Below, one piece after another: positions 21,801 through 34,230 of a stretch of 64,000 bases of DNA. Both the position numbers and the translations under genes were made by a program. Origin of the DNA: Kitagawia praeruptora. Lineage: Eukaryota > Streptophyta > Magnoliopsida > Apiales > Apiaceae. The stretch is from the NCBI GenBank assembly GCA_037693485.1, contig CM075344.1:39652501-39716500 (forward strand). Direction: 5' to 3'. Each line of letters opens with the position of its first letter. Position 1 is the first letter of the stretch. Below the pieces are notes generated by a model, which saw only the letters and a list, made by a program, of their open reading frames with translations, was not told where the DNA came from and did not search any database.

Positions 21801-24800
21801 AAAGATTCTTTAACCAATCCTGCATCCAATAACCTGTCGACCTCTTCTTTCAATGCTTGAGCTCTTTCTCCACTAACTGGTCTTCGCTTCTGTCTCACTC
21901 CTTTCTTTTCTGGATCAATATTCAACTTATGACACATGACCCTTGGATCTATCCCTTCCATATCTGCGTGACACCATGCAAACACATCCAGGTTCTTGCC
22001 CAAAAAGGTAATGAGGGATTCCTTTAAGGCTGGGTCGAGTTGAGCTCCAATCTTCAACACTTTTGTACCATCTTTGTCATTGATCTTCACATCCAAAGTT
22101 TCACCAGCTGGTCCAGCCTTGACCATGGTTTCTGGCATTCGAGGATCTAAGTCTACCTCCATCTATGTGGTTGAGTCCTCTTGAGGTTCCTGGATTGTAG
22201 TCGGTTCCTGAACTTCGTACATGACATTCCTTCTCTTTGATGCTGGCTGACTGTCTTCATTGCTTCCATTATGTTTCAGTTTTCGGGATTTTTTTTCATC
22301 CAATCCTTCTGCCATACACACATCACCATCCTTGTCCGTAGGGGGTGCACTTTCTATCAGCAAGTAAGGAGTATCTGGTCCCCGAAAAACTGGAATTTCA
22401 GCATGAGGTTCCTCTTCTATGATCTCTTCAATTCTTATAGCTCTACAGGATGCTGGCACAAAACCTTCCAAGGGCGGACTACGCAGGTCGAGCGTTATTT
22501 TGTCTGGGTTCTTTCCTGGAAAATCATCAGGAACCTCGTCCATAGGTTCAGGCAATTTAGCAGCCTTAGCAGCATGTTGCAAAGCTTTGGTGTAACACTC
22601 TCTAGACTCATACTGACATCCTCAAACTACACCAATTCCATTTGGTGTTGGGAACTTCATAGTTAGGTGGTAAATAGAGGTTATCACCCTCATCTCTTTC
22701 AAGACGGGTCTTCCCAGAATAGCATTGTAGTTCATATTCTCCTCTATAACAATGAATTCTGCCAGCTGTGTAATGCAACATGGTTTGTTACCTAGAGTTA
22801 CTGGCAAACGAATCTTACCTTTGATAGGAACCTGATTATTAGTGAATCCGTACAAGGTATCATTTGTTGGAGTTAAGTCTTTATCCAGAAAATGCATCTT
22901 CTTGAAAGCTGAGTAAGATAACAGGTTTACAGAGCTTCCATTATCAACTAGCACTCGATGAACCTCATAAGACCCGATTCCTGCCTCGACCACTAAAACA
23001 TCGGTATGGGGATGGTGCACCCAAGAAGCATCTTCTTCAGTGAAAGTAATATCTACATCATCTCCTTCAAACAGCTTTGGAGACCTCTGTGACAGATTGT
23101 AAACACTGGTCAAAGGGCGTTCTTTAGCTTCACGGGTATATCTCTCCATGGCGCTATTGCTACTTCCTCCAATGTGGGGACCTCCTATAATTGTGCGTAT
23201 GCACCCAGCCTTAGGTGGTCCTTCCGTCACAACAGGCTCCTATGTCTGTGTCTTCTGAGTCTTCTCATCTCTATACTTTTTGCCTTCTTGAGCCACCCAT
23301 TCACTTAACTGCCCTTGTCTGATTAGAGTTTCAATTAGGTCCCTGAGGTGATAGCAGTCTGCAGTATTATGCCCATTGTTATCATGGAAGTCACAGTATG
23401 GACGCTCATTCTTATTCCCTGGAGGACCAGTTCTGAAAGGCTTCTTAAACCACGAGGACTTCTCATTCACCGCGTAAATATGATCGATTGGAGCTACCAA
23501 AGGGGTGAAAGTTTCATAGACAGGTCTCTCATGCTTGTTGTTGTTATAGGAAGCTGGTGGCGGGACCTGACTCATGACAGGTCTAGTAGGATTCACAGCT
23601 TCAGGCTTCACCTGGGATGTACGACTAACCACCTTTTTATTGTCACGACCATTGGGGCTTCTTGGTCTCGACCTCTTGCTTCCACTTTGCCTTATGAAAT
23701 CTGGATCCTTCTTTAACTCGGCCAGAGATTCCTCCACAAGACGAAAAGGTTCTGCCTGGGCATAAAAATCTGCCAACGTCTCTGGTTCTTTTCCTTGAAG
23801 TGCTTTCCAAAAGTCTGAGCCTCCTTTGACTCAAGCAATTAAGAAATTCTTTATCGTTTCCTCAGATGCTTTCCTAACCTTCGGAACCTCTGCATTGAAC
23901 CTCTTGAAGTATTCCGTCAATGTCTCACTAGGTCTTTGCTTGATGTTGGCTAAGGTATTGGTAGGTGGTGCGAATGCAACAGATGCTCTAAATTGAGTGA
24001 CGAAGAGCTTCCCCATACTCGCCCAAGAACTAATCGAATCAGCAGGTAACCTTTTGAACCATTGGTGGGCTCCACCCTGTAGGGTTGCAGCCAGTAACCT
24101 GCATCTGGTGGCTTCCTTCACTTGATAGACATCCATCTCTGTGTCGAAACGACTGAGGTATTCAATGGGGTCAGTAGTTCCATCGAATTTCAACTCATTT
24201 GAAGGCCTGTAAGACCTAGGCAGAGCCGACTTTCGAACCTTCTTGGTGAAAGGAGAAGCAGTTATAGGATTCACAGCAAGATTCTTTTCGTCCTTGAGTT
24301 GAGCCAAAATTTTCTTGATATCTTCTGCTGTCACCTCCCCAGTAGCTTCCGCCTTTGTCTTTTTGCTCGTTCCTTCCTCCTCTTGCGACTCTGCAGTGCT
24401 TGATTCTTCAGTATCCTCATCTGAATCTGTGTTTTCTTCTTCAATTATCTCAACAGATGGGTCTTTATCTTTCTTCTTTTTCTGTGAGGAACCTCCAGTC
24501 TTGGTCTTTTTCTTTCCCTTGGACCCTGTACGGCCCTTGCTAACAGTTTTACTCTTCTCAGGATTCTCTAGTTCTTCATCACCATTATTCTGCTTTGGTC
24601 CTTCACCATCTTCTGGAACCTCCTCTCCATCCTCAGATTCTTCTTCCTCAAAGTTCAACTGTTTCGGAGTAACCTTCGACTTCTTGCCTTTCTTTGCCTT
24701 CTTTTTGCTTGAAGCCTGCTCCAAAGTCGACAATCGTTCTCCCACAGTCTTTAAGACATCCATCATAGCTGCTTTGGTAACCTTCGGTGCTTTGTTAGGA

Positions 24801-24865
24801 GATTTGTTTCCATCATGAATCTGTCGCTCAGAACGGGTTGCTTCGCTATCAGAGTTGCCTGACAT
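18853..24865 (-). pseudogene. Decayed gag-pol of the outer Tat element
   Basis: The sequence follows the inner gag-pol closely along its whole length but no longer reads through. Stops lie at about 23828-23830 (Gly codon in Gag), 23238-23240 (CAG to TAG, before protease), about 22619-22621 (CGA to TGA) and 22163-22165 (before RT). Two single-base deletions, near 19753-19760 and 19657-19660, shift the frame in integrase between the zinc finger and the first catalytic Asp. The uninterrupted middle piece 19739-22162 still shows RT with YVDDM, both RNase H domains and the integrase finger. The last piece, 18853-19713, has the other catalytic residues. At least two of the stops are C-to-T changes in the sense strand, as expected from cytosine methylation in a silenced element. 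Confidence 0.92.
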
Positions 24866-24892
24866 CTTTTCCACTCTTAAGATATTAACTAT

Positions 24893-24910
24893 CCCCTCCT
24901 TCTAGCACCA
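24893..24910 (-). other. Primer-binding site of the outer Tat element
   Basis: This is the same 18 bases as at 17907-17924 with a single change (TGGTGCTAG instead of TGGCGCTAG on the minus strand). It lies one base from the LTR at 24912. Confidence 0.8.
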
Positions 24911-24911
24911 A

Positions 24912-25797
24912 TGTTGATGAGTGGATTTCGTAATAACTTGTTGAGAGGTTTACGGGTAGTTGTATAGGCTAGCGATCAACTGTTCTGTGAAAAGGTTTGG
25001 GTTGTGTTTGTGGGGGTTGAGCTGTGCTCGAGGGTGTCTCCAATAATCTCGGGTGTCTCCAATAATCTCAAATGCCTTTAGAGAGAATTAGAGAACTTAA
25101 TGCGTCTTACCCCTGAGGTGCCTACGTACCCTTGTATATATAGGGATCAAGCTCACGTAGTTCTAATATGATTCTATCTCTTATTGGAATAGCTGTATTC
25201 GGTCACCTAGTTCGTGTAGGACTCAGGTTCCTTTAGAGCCTTCCACGAACTAGTTGGCTAAGTAGAGTACAAACTCGAGTTCGTACCCTACTATAATTCT
25301 CTCATTGATCAGAGATAATTCTAGGATCATCTGCGCCCTAGAATTATACTCCAATATCAATTCGTTTATCTGTTCTAGATGGCTTCTAGAACTTTCTGTT
25401 GGCAACTCGTAGGAACCTGGTACTCAGGAACCTATATCTCAGGAGCCTGTTTCTCAGGAACCTCCTTATTTCGGGACATATCGCTTAGGGACCTCCCTTT
25501 AGGCGTCAGTACCTGCACAAATAACAAACTGGTTAGACTGGATAACTCTTCACATGCTCTCATCATCTCTATGGCTGTTGCTATGCTAACTCGAACTCTT
25601 CTGCTGGGAGGAACCTGGTCTTCTAGTGCTCAGCTCAGCTTCCTGGCCATTGGGAACCTCCTGATACTCATACTTCCTTAGTCATTTCTTCTATCTGGTC
25701 TTCATAACTCGTACTGGATCAATCTTCTGGCTCGTATGGATCGAACCCTATAGCTTAATGTGCCTAAATCTAGCCCATGGAGATTTTGGGCACAACA
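24912..25797 (-). repeat. 5' LTR of the outer Tat element
   Basis: The LTR is 886 bp, 19 bp longer than its partner because GGGTGTCTCCAATAATCTC is tandemly duplicated near 25051-25070. A minus-strand TATA box is at about 25133-25142. It is followed by the right target duplication ATACT at 25798-25802. Confidence 0.93.
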
Positions 25798-25802
25798 ATA
25801 CT

Positions 25803-28800
25803 TTTATGGATAAAGTATCGTTGTACCAAGAAGAAAGGGAATGTAGAAACTGTCAGATTACGTAGATTTTCATTTTTATTAAATATTGGTATAAATATGG
25901 GATATTGAGGTTAAGAAAATCTTTAAGCTAAGTTAAATACCAAGGCAAGGAATTATGTAATTTATTAGAAGAATTTCAAAGGCAAATGTTCAAGAACGAT
26001 GAAAGAAATTTCTACGCGACGAAACGCTTTTACAAGAAAATCTCTAAACTTGCATATGGAATTAAATGGTAAGCATTGGTTGATTAATAGGTGAGTAATA
26101 TACCTGCAATTTACCATGTAATAGCCATGCAAGCCATGCAAGGCAAGGAGCATTGGATACTAATCAAATAAGTCAAGTCATGATTATTTAAACCAAGCAT
26201 TGTATACCATTTTTGGGACAAATTGTCAATTACCTTTATTTTGCAAAATTACTTTGGAGATTACCTTGGGTAATTGATAAGTGCTGAAGTATGATTGATA
26301 TATATCAATTATACATATCATTTTATCAATTACATAAGAAAAGATAGCAAAAGCTCTCCCCCTCCATTTTCTATATTTTCGGCCAAAAACAGAGCAGCCA
26401 CTTCAACCTGCCATAACTCCCTCATTTCTCAATGAAATTTTGTGTTCTATAGCTTTTTGTAAAGGTATTGAGATGCTCTACAACTCCTCTTTAGAAGCCT
26501 CATCCAGAAAATCAAGGTAAGACCCTCGTTTCTCCAGTTCTTTCAAGAGTGGTAATGCTGACTACGAAAATTTTAAACTTGGTTGTTTAGGTCTTGAAGA
26601 TTAAAGGTTGTTAAAGCTATCTAAGGTGTTTTTAAGGAAAGTCAAGCTTGGTTAAGGTTGTTAAGACTCCAAGGAAGGTAAAACACTCACACCCACCTTA
26701 AACTTTATGAGCTATAAGTTGATTTGGAAGGTTGATGCAAGTATGTACATGTTTAAGGGGATTGTGATGTTTTAAGCTTTATAAGTATGGGTAAAATTTT
26801 GGATAGTGATAAATGGATGTTACCACTGGTCTTATAGATCCTTGATGATGTTTATATGATCTTGATGGTGTATGGTTGAATTAAGTGGTTAGATGGAGTT
26901 CATGGAATTTGGAAATGTTCGGTTTATAGTCGTTATAATGTCGAAATTTCATTAGATCATTTGAGCAGTTAATACCGAATTCAACAAATGTTTTCTTGGT
27001 AAGTTTTTGGCTATAAACCAGTAGGACTTGTTTTGTAGTTTGTTTTGACACCAAGATCATGTGATTACAATTTACGATTTATGAGATATGCTCGTTTTAG
27101 TGAAACCGGTTAAAACGGACGAATCGTTAAGATGAACTAACTTTACCAAGTCAAACGAGCCCTTTAAAAATGGTCTGTGATTATGAAATTTTTACAGGGG
27201 GTAAGTTAGTCAGTTGTTAAATCCCTGTAAACATTTGAAGACAAAAGGCTTAATTTTCGATTTTATAGAAATGTTTAAGTCAAGAATGCGCATGAGAAAC
27301 CACTGCAGAAAGAAGCTATATTTAGAGCAACAATTGAGCTAGCAAAAAGATGTTCTTAATTATGAAATTTGGATGAAAAATTCTATGGACAGTTAAGAAG
27401 AAGTGAGAAAAATAATTCCATGAAAAATTTATTTTTCAATTTTATAGAATTTTTCGAATCATAGTTGCGCAAGTGAAAAACCCTTTTAGGGGACGAATTA
27501 AGACGAACTTTAGTTTCGTTGAAAATGACCTTTAACTAAAGTCGTTGCGAGACCAATAATTATCCAAAAGTGGTTAAAGGATATCATGGACTTATAATAA
27601 GCCAAACGTGTAATAAGGATGTATCGTTACGAAGTTGTGTCTTTACGTGAATAGTCGATTTGACTGGATCGTTTAACGAACTAACCGAACCGTATTGATT
27701 ATTATAGATCATCACACTAGAGACAGGGCCCAGACTATCCCGACACTATCAGGCAAGTTTTCGAAACTTGTATTTCAAGTATTTTCAAACTGTTGTTGTT
27801 GTGATATAAATGCTATGAACTGTTTGTTAGTATTTTTGCGAATCAGCATATGATATATGGTTGTTTACAGGGATTTATAAACTTGTTAAGTATGTACGTA
27901 TGCATAGACTCTAGTATATATATGTATACGATGATGTGTTACAAGTTTCCAGTAGAGTTTAATAATACCTTTTCTTAATAAGGGAGTCGGAGATATTTCG
28001 TCCGGATAAGGACATAAAAAAAAACCGGAAGTCACCGGAAGGGTTATATGACGTATATTTTTAAAATATTTCAATAAATATAAATTGGATATTTTTGGAT
28101 TAAAATTCCTTTGATGATATTAATAAATATTATTTGAATATTTATTAATAATTTGAATATTATTTTCATATTGAGAATAGTCTGAAGGTTTATTTATTTA
28201 ATAAATATTATTTAAATATTTATTAAATATTCTAAGCTGATTATTTATTTAATAAATATTATTTGAATATTTATTAAATATTCCAGGATGATGTACAAAT
28301 CATATTATTTATTTCAAAAGTTATTTAAAACTTTAAAAATTATTTTAAATATTTTCTGATCGTCGAAAAAGTATTTAAAAATAGAGTGGGTTCCCATTTC
28401 TTCACTGACTATAGCTTCACTCATCGAAAAGTATCGCTACCTCGCTCAAACTTATCAAAACTCGGGAACCCAAGATTTTGGGAGCTAGTATTAATTATTT
28501 TCTCCCTTCGCTACCAACAAGAAATGCACCCTACCTAGTAAGGAGGGGCTCAGGTTTGACTAAACATTCAAAACTCCGACCAACTCCCAAGTTATGTTTG
28601 ATGAAGCGATTCTTAGTAATCGAAATTTGTTGACTAAAGTCAACTCACACATCAGAGTTACTTTCTCAATTACTCATGGAAGTAAAGTTAGTAAGGATTA
28701 TCGAACTAATCGTCAAGCTTTGTGCTTAGGGGAAACTGAATTAAAATTCTGTTCCTACGATGCATAGAATTCTCTAAGGGATTGGAGGAAGAGGGGACAT

Positions 28801-29164
28801 CGCCTTTGAGCGTAGTCCAAATATTAAGGCCCATATGCGGTCAGGGTGTAACCCGATAAGGGAATGTCGTCCTTCTACTAGTAGAGAAGCAGAGGCACGG
28901 TATATTGGCTGATCACCAGATATCGTGGAAGAGGCTCCAGCATAATCCCATTCTTCCAATTGGAATTGTACTGCAACACTGTGATGAAAGCCTAGGTGCT
29001 CAATTACCGATAGTGTTGACAGAATGATGAACTATTCAAAGTACCTCAGAAATTCTTAGTTATATTTCTGGATAAAGAATGAAAATGTTTAATGATGATA
29101 CAATATCAGTATATGATATGTCATATGGTTTACGTTAACAAAAGTACTTTGAAAACTATTATTA
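25803..29164 (+). mobile_element. Tekay 3' LTR, middle segment
   Basis: This continues the LTR cut at 647. It has no convincing gene. Long plant chromovirus LTRs often look like this: moderately AT-rich, no long ORF, scattered short tracts. The segment ends at 29164, where a Helitron is inserted between A and T. Pieces 537-647, 25803-29164 and 34231-34768 together give an LTR of about 4.0 kb. That the whole middle belongs to one LTR is inference from the flanks; no second copy is in the window for comparison. Confidence 0.6.
28105..28285. repeat. AT-rich palindromic repeats within the Tekay LTR
   Basis: AATAAATATTATTTGAATAT followed by TTATT recurs three times, each copy being close to its own reverse complement. 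It could form a cruciform or serve as a matrix-attachment-like tract; no function is shown. Confidence 0.7.
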
Positions 29165-30911
29165 CTAGCTTAAAGCCCGTGCGATGCACGGAATTTTTTT
29201 AATATCATATGAATATTTTTTATTAATTTGAATTATTATTTTTTAAAACATGAATGACTTAAATTTTTCAATGAGATGATTTCATGATAATTATATAAAT
29301 GTTATTCGTGATATTTCTAAAAAAGGGGGATTGTAGTTAGAAAATATAGAAAAGATGATAGGTTTTAGTTGAAAAAGGTAATCGGTTAATTATTAGTATT
29401 ATAATACTATTATTTTATTTTATTAAATAGAAGAGCACGTGATATAATTGGGAAAGGAGAGATTTTAGTTAGAGAAAATAGAAAAGGTAAGGTGAAAATT
29501 TAAAAGGTGGCATATTTTAGGTGAAAAATGTAATTAATTAATTTATAGTAATTATAATTTAATTATGTTATTTTACTAATTAAATTTGCTCGTAGTATTT
29601 TTAGAAAAGAAGAAATTAATGTTGTGCGTGATATATCTAGAAAAAGAGGGATTAAAAAAGATAGAAAAGATTATACGTTTTAGCTGAAAAAAATAATCGA
29701 TTAATTATTAGTATTATAATTTTATTATTTTATTTTATTAAATCTGTGATATACTTGGAAAAGCAGAGATTTTTGTTAAAGAAAATAGAAAAGGTAACGT
29801 GAAAATTAAAAAAGTGACATGTTTTAGGTGAAAAAAGTAATTGATTAATTTATAGTAATTATAATTTAATTATGTTACTTTACTAAATTAAATTGATCAT
29901 AGTTTTTTTAGAAAATGAGAAATTAATGTTAACCGAGATATTTCTAGAAAAAGAGGGATTTTAGTTAGAAAATATATAAAAGATGATACATTTTAGCTGA
30001 AAAAATGTATTTTAGTTAGAGAAAAGAAAAAAGGTAACATATTTTGGTTGAAAAAGGTAATTGATCGATTAATTAATAGTAATTACATTAAACAAAATTG
30101 CTTGTAGTGTTTTTAAAAATGAAGAAATTTTAGTTAAATAAAATATCATGTGCATGTCTTAGGTGAAAAAGGTAATTGATTAGTTTATAGTAATTATAAT
30201 TTAATTACGTTATTTTACTAAACATAATTGTTCGTAGTTTTTTTAGAAAATGAGAAATTAATGTTGCCCGTGATATTTCTAGAAAAAGAGGGATTTTAAT
30301 TAGAAAATATAGAAAAGAGGATATGTTTTAGCTGAAAAGTGAGATTTTAGTTAGAGAAAAGAAAAAAGGTAACATATTTTGGTTGAAAAAGGTAATTGAT
30401 CGATTAATTAATAGTAATTATATTAAACAAAATTGCTTGTATTATTTTAAAAAAAGGAGAAATTTTAGTTAGATAAAATATCAAGGGTCGTCTGATTTAG
30501 TGAAATAAATAAATAATATTATAATTAGTAATAACTAACTGATTACTTTTTTTCAGCTAATGGGTAATATCTTTTCTATATTTTATAACTGAAATATATC
30601 ATTTTCAAACTTGCTATTTTTACGGTATTCTTTACTTATTTTATATTGCTTAATAAGTAACCAATTACCTTTTTCAATTATTATTTTTTGTACATTTTCC
30701 AATTAAAATATCTTCTTTCCAAACATACTTTATTATTTCTGCCTTTCTTTCCCATAACATGGATCCTTCTATATTTAATGTAATAAACTAATAATATTAT
30801 AATTATTAATAACTAACTGGTTATCTTTTTCAGATAAAAGGTAATATCTTTTTTATAATTTTAAACTAAAATATCTCATTTTCAAACTTATTTTTTGTAC
30901 CAAAAGAATTG

Positions 30912-31055
30912 ATGATGGTGTTATTTGCGTGGAAGAAGAAGGCGAATGAGCAGAAAAAGGAAATGCAAGTAGGCAACTATGAATTGGGAAGGATTCTTGG
31001 AGAAGGAAATTCCGTAAAAGTTAAATTAGTTGAGTTGAGTAAAAATTGTAATTGA
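30912..31055 (+). pseudogene. Captured N-terminal fragment of a CIPK/SnRK3-like protein kinase inside the Helitron
   Basis: A 47-codon ORF reads VGNYELGRILGEGNSVKVKL after a lysine-rich start. This matches the beginning of calcineurin-B-like-interacting (CIPK/SnRK3) kinases: the V-G-x-Y-E-L-G-R sequence and the glycine-rich ATP loop G-E-G-x-x-x-x-V-K. The last glycine region is altered and the frame ends soon after, without the catalytic lysine region or the rest of the kinase. Helitrons are well known to capture gene pieces, and this one has AT-rich Helitron sequence on both sides. It lies opposite to the Helitron's own orientation. Confidence 0.7.
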
Positions 31056-31274
31056 TAATAGATTAATAATATTAATATTTATTGGGTGCAAGGGTAATTA
31101 GGTAAATTCAATAGGTACCGTTCGACCATACTTTTAATGTTTCAGCTTTTATATATTGTCCGTAGTATTTTTATTATAAAAGGGATTTTAGTTAGAAAAT
31201 ATAGAAAAGATGATATGTTCTTTCGTTTTTTTGACTATCCATGTATTTAGAGTAAGGGTCCTTGGTTCGACCTC

Positions 31275-31293
31275 CTAGCCCGTGCAAAGCACG
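31275..31293 (-). other. Internal Helitron-like 3' terminus
   Basis: On the minus strand, CGTGC-TTT-GCACG is followed by GG and CTAG. Compared with the outer end (29165-29191) the spacer is shorter (2 instead of 8 bases) and the next base is G rather than T. It may therefore be the decayed end of a second copy. Confidence 0.45.
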
Positions 31294-31591
31294 AGTTACT
31301 TTTAAATATTTTTAAAATTATATGATTAAACAAAATAGAATTTTATAATTTATTATGGAATTAATTTAACTTTTTAAAATTATTTAATAAATCACATGTA
31401 TTGTTTAGAACTAATAATATAAAATTTTAATGTAAATTTGTTGTTGACGGGATTCAAACCGGAATTTAAATATAGAATATTCCTTATTATTAGATCTAAC
31501 GGTTATCATCTATCTACTAAATATATAACAGTCACTATTGTTTTAAATTTGTTGAACCCATCAACCAAATTATATCCCTGTTGCTTATTTT

Positions 31592-32510
31592 ATTAATGAT
31601 TGTAAGATGCGGTGTGAAATTTTTGGGTTTATATTAATGATTGCAAGATTAGTTTTAAATTTAAAGGTAACATGTTTTAGTTAGAAAACAAATATTAACG
31701 TTTGTAAGATATGGTACAATTTTAAGTGTTTAAAAAAAATAATTTCTATTAAAAGTAAATGTTAAAAAGACAATCGGCTAATAACTATTTATTATATTAT
31801 TATAAATAATAATTAAGTAAGGACAATTAAGTAAAATAATATGTTTGATTTGTTAAGGGTAAATAAGTAAAATCAACAAGTACCTTTCTTTTGATATGTT
31901 ATAAATTTTATTTAATAATATAATTAGGTTTTATATAATCATTATTTTCAATAATTTTTTACTTTTAATATAATTTAATATACTCATGTTCAAGGAGTAT
32001 TCTCATGTCTTCTTATTATTAACAATGTATATAGATTTTTATTATATTTTATTAATGATTGTAAGATGCGGTGTGATATTTTTGGGTTTATATTAGTGAT
32101 TGCAAGATTAGTTTTAAATTTAAAGGTAACATATTTTAGTTAGAACACAAATATTAGCGTTTGTAAGATATGGTACAATTTTAGGTGTTTATAAAAGGTA
32201 ATTTCTTCAATTAAAAGTAAATGTTAAAAAGGCAATAGGCTAATAACTATTTATTATATTATTATAAATAATAATTAAGTAAGAATAATTAAGTAAAATA
32301 ACATGTTTTATTAGTTAATGGTAAATAAGTAAAATCAACAGGTACCTTTCTTTTGATATGTTATAAATTTTATTTAATAATATAATTAGGTTTTATATAA
32401 TCATTATTTTCAATAATTTTTTTACTTTTAATATAATTTAATATACTCATGTTCAAGGATTATCCTCATATTTTCTTATTATTAGCAGTGTATATAGATT
32501 TTTATTATAT
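31592..32510. repeat. 459-bp direct tandem repeat, two copies, inside the Helitron
   Basis: ATTAATGATTGTAAGATGCG begins at 31592 and again at 32051, and similarity continues through the whole unit, ending in TATAGATTTTTATTATATTT both times. A third copy starts at about 32510 but stops after a few bases. The two copies differ at scattered single bases. Confidence 0.9.
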
Positions 32511-34230
32511 TTTATTAATGAATCTTCTTTTTATTTTATTGTACACATGAACTTTTACGGCATTATTGATTCGGTGCATACATTAACACATCTCATTTTA
32601 AAAACCCGTTATGAGATATGACACTTTAATTTGAGTTACTCATGTATTTGGTTGAATTTGTACATGTCTAAATATGTTTTGTTTTGAAATTTTAGATATT
32701 ACCTTGGATTTTTTTAAGTTCAATTCTAATAATAGATGGTACAATGTATTTGAAGAAAAGATTTTATTAGGATCAATTTGCTATTGAAATGATACATCTG
32801 AGATGGTCTATTTTATATTAATATCCATGAATTATATTAAAAATATAATTATATTTTTTAATATAATTCATGGATAAATTATTATAATATTATTATTAAC
32901 TAATAATATTATATTTAAAATTATAATATTTATAATTTTACTAAATACAATTGCTCGTAATGTTTTTAGAAAATGAGAAAATAATATTGTCCGTGGTATT
33001 TCTATTATAAAAGTGATTTTAATTAGAAAATATAGAAAAAATGATATGTTTTAGCTGAAAAAGGTAATCGGTTAATTAAAAATATTATAATATTATTAGT
33101 TTATTTTATTAAATAGAACCGTCCATGATGTAATTTAAAAAAAAATAGTTAGAGAAAATAGAAAGGTAACGTGCATGATTTATGTGGAAAAAGTAATTGA
33201 TTAGTTTATAGTAATTATAATTTAATTATGTTATTTTATGAAATAAAATTGTTCATAGTTTTTAGAAAATGAGAAATTAACGCTAGAAAAAAAGGGAATG
33301 TAATTAGAAAAAATAGAAAAGATTATATATTTTAGCTGAAAAGGTAATCGGTTAATTATTAGTATTATAATATTATTATTTTATTTGTATTAAATAGAAA
33401 CGCCTGTAATATAATTAGAAAAATGGAGGTTTTAGTAAGAAGAAAGAAAAAAGGTAACGTGTTTTGCTGAAAAAAGTTAACCGCCCATGATATAATTGGA
33501 AAAAGAGAGATTTTAGTTAGAGAAAAGAGAAAAGGTAACGTGTTTTGACTGAAAAAGGTAATTGATTAGTTAATAATAATTATATATAATTATGTTATTT
33601 TTTAGCTGAAATGGTAATTGGTTAATTATTAGTATTATAATATTATTAATTTTTTTATTAAATAGAAACGCCTGTAATATAATTAGAAAAATGGAGGTTT
33701 TAGTAAGAAGAAAGAAAAAACGTAATGTGTTTTGCTGAAAAAGGTAACCATCCATAATATAATTGGAAAAAGAGAGATTTTAGTTAGAGAAAAGAGAAAG
33801 GGTAACGTGTTTTGACTGAAAAAGGTAATTGATTAGTTAATAGCAATTATATATAATTAAGTTATTTTTTTAAACAAAATTGGTCGTAGTATTTTTAAAA
33901 TGGAAAAATTTTAGTTAGATAAAATGTAAAAGATATTATATTTTAAATGAAAAAGGAAATTATTTAGTTATTGAAAAATAGAAAAGGTTATATGTTTAAA
34001 CTGAAAAAGGAAATTGATTAATAAATGAGAAATTTTAGTTAGATAAAATATAAAATATATTGTATTTTGGAATTATTTAATTCTTGAAAATAGAAAAGAT
34101 AATATGCGTAACCTGAAAAAGGAAATTGATTAGTTAATAGATCTGTAATTGAGTAAGGGTAATTAGGTAAATTCAATAGGTACCGTTGAACCAAACTTTT
34201 AATGTTTCGGCTTTTATATAATAATATAGA

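Larger units (their letters stand above)
648..25797 (-). mobile_element. Outer Tat-lineage Ty3/gypsy retrotransposon, interrupted by an inner copy
   Basis: The element reads on the minus strand: 5' LTR 24912-25797, PBS 24893-24910, decayed gag-pol 18853-24865, an oppositely oriented gene 2415-4461, polypurine tract at 1515-1526, and 3' LTR 648-1514. Without the 12,775-bp inner insertion and its 5-bp duplication the element is about 12.4 kb. Placement in the Tat lineage rests on three things: the second, archaeal-type RNase H in pol, the extra antisense ORF between pol and 3' LTR, and the repeat-rich 3' region. By eye its two LTRs differ at about six bases plus a 19-bp duplication, so it inserted fairly recently, although its gag-pol no longer reads through. 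Confidence 0.92.
29165..34230 (-). mobile_element. Helitron-type element (non-autonomous), 5.1 kb, possibly two fused copies
   Basis: On the minus strand the element starts TCTATATTATTATATAAAAG and ends with hairpin CCGTGC-ATC-GCACGG, eight bases, then CTAG. It is flanked by A (5') and T (3'). These are the hallmarks of a plant Helitron: 5' TC, 3' CTRR, subterminal hairpin, insertion in AT, no duplication. The interior is very AT-rich and built from reshuffled copies of units such as GGGATTTTAGTTAGAAAATA and GCTGAAAAAGGTAATCGGTT. No Rep/helicase ORF is present, so it depends on another element. A second CTAG plus hairpin at 31275-31293 and a second copy of the 5'-end region at 31092-31155 suggest two Helitrons joined head to tail. 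Confidence 0.8.

Noticed and set aside
31240..31275. GGTTCGACCTC resembling a Pol III B box, possible SINE
   Set aside because: No A box at the right distance, no poly-A tail and no target duplication; it lies at an internal Helitron end.
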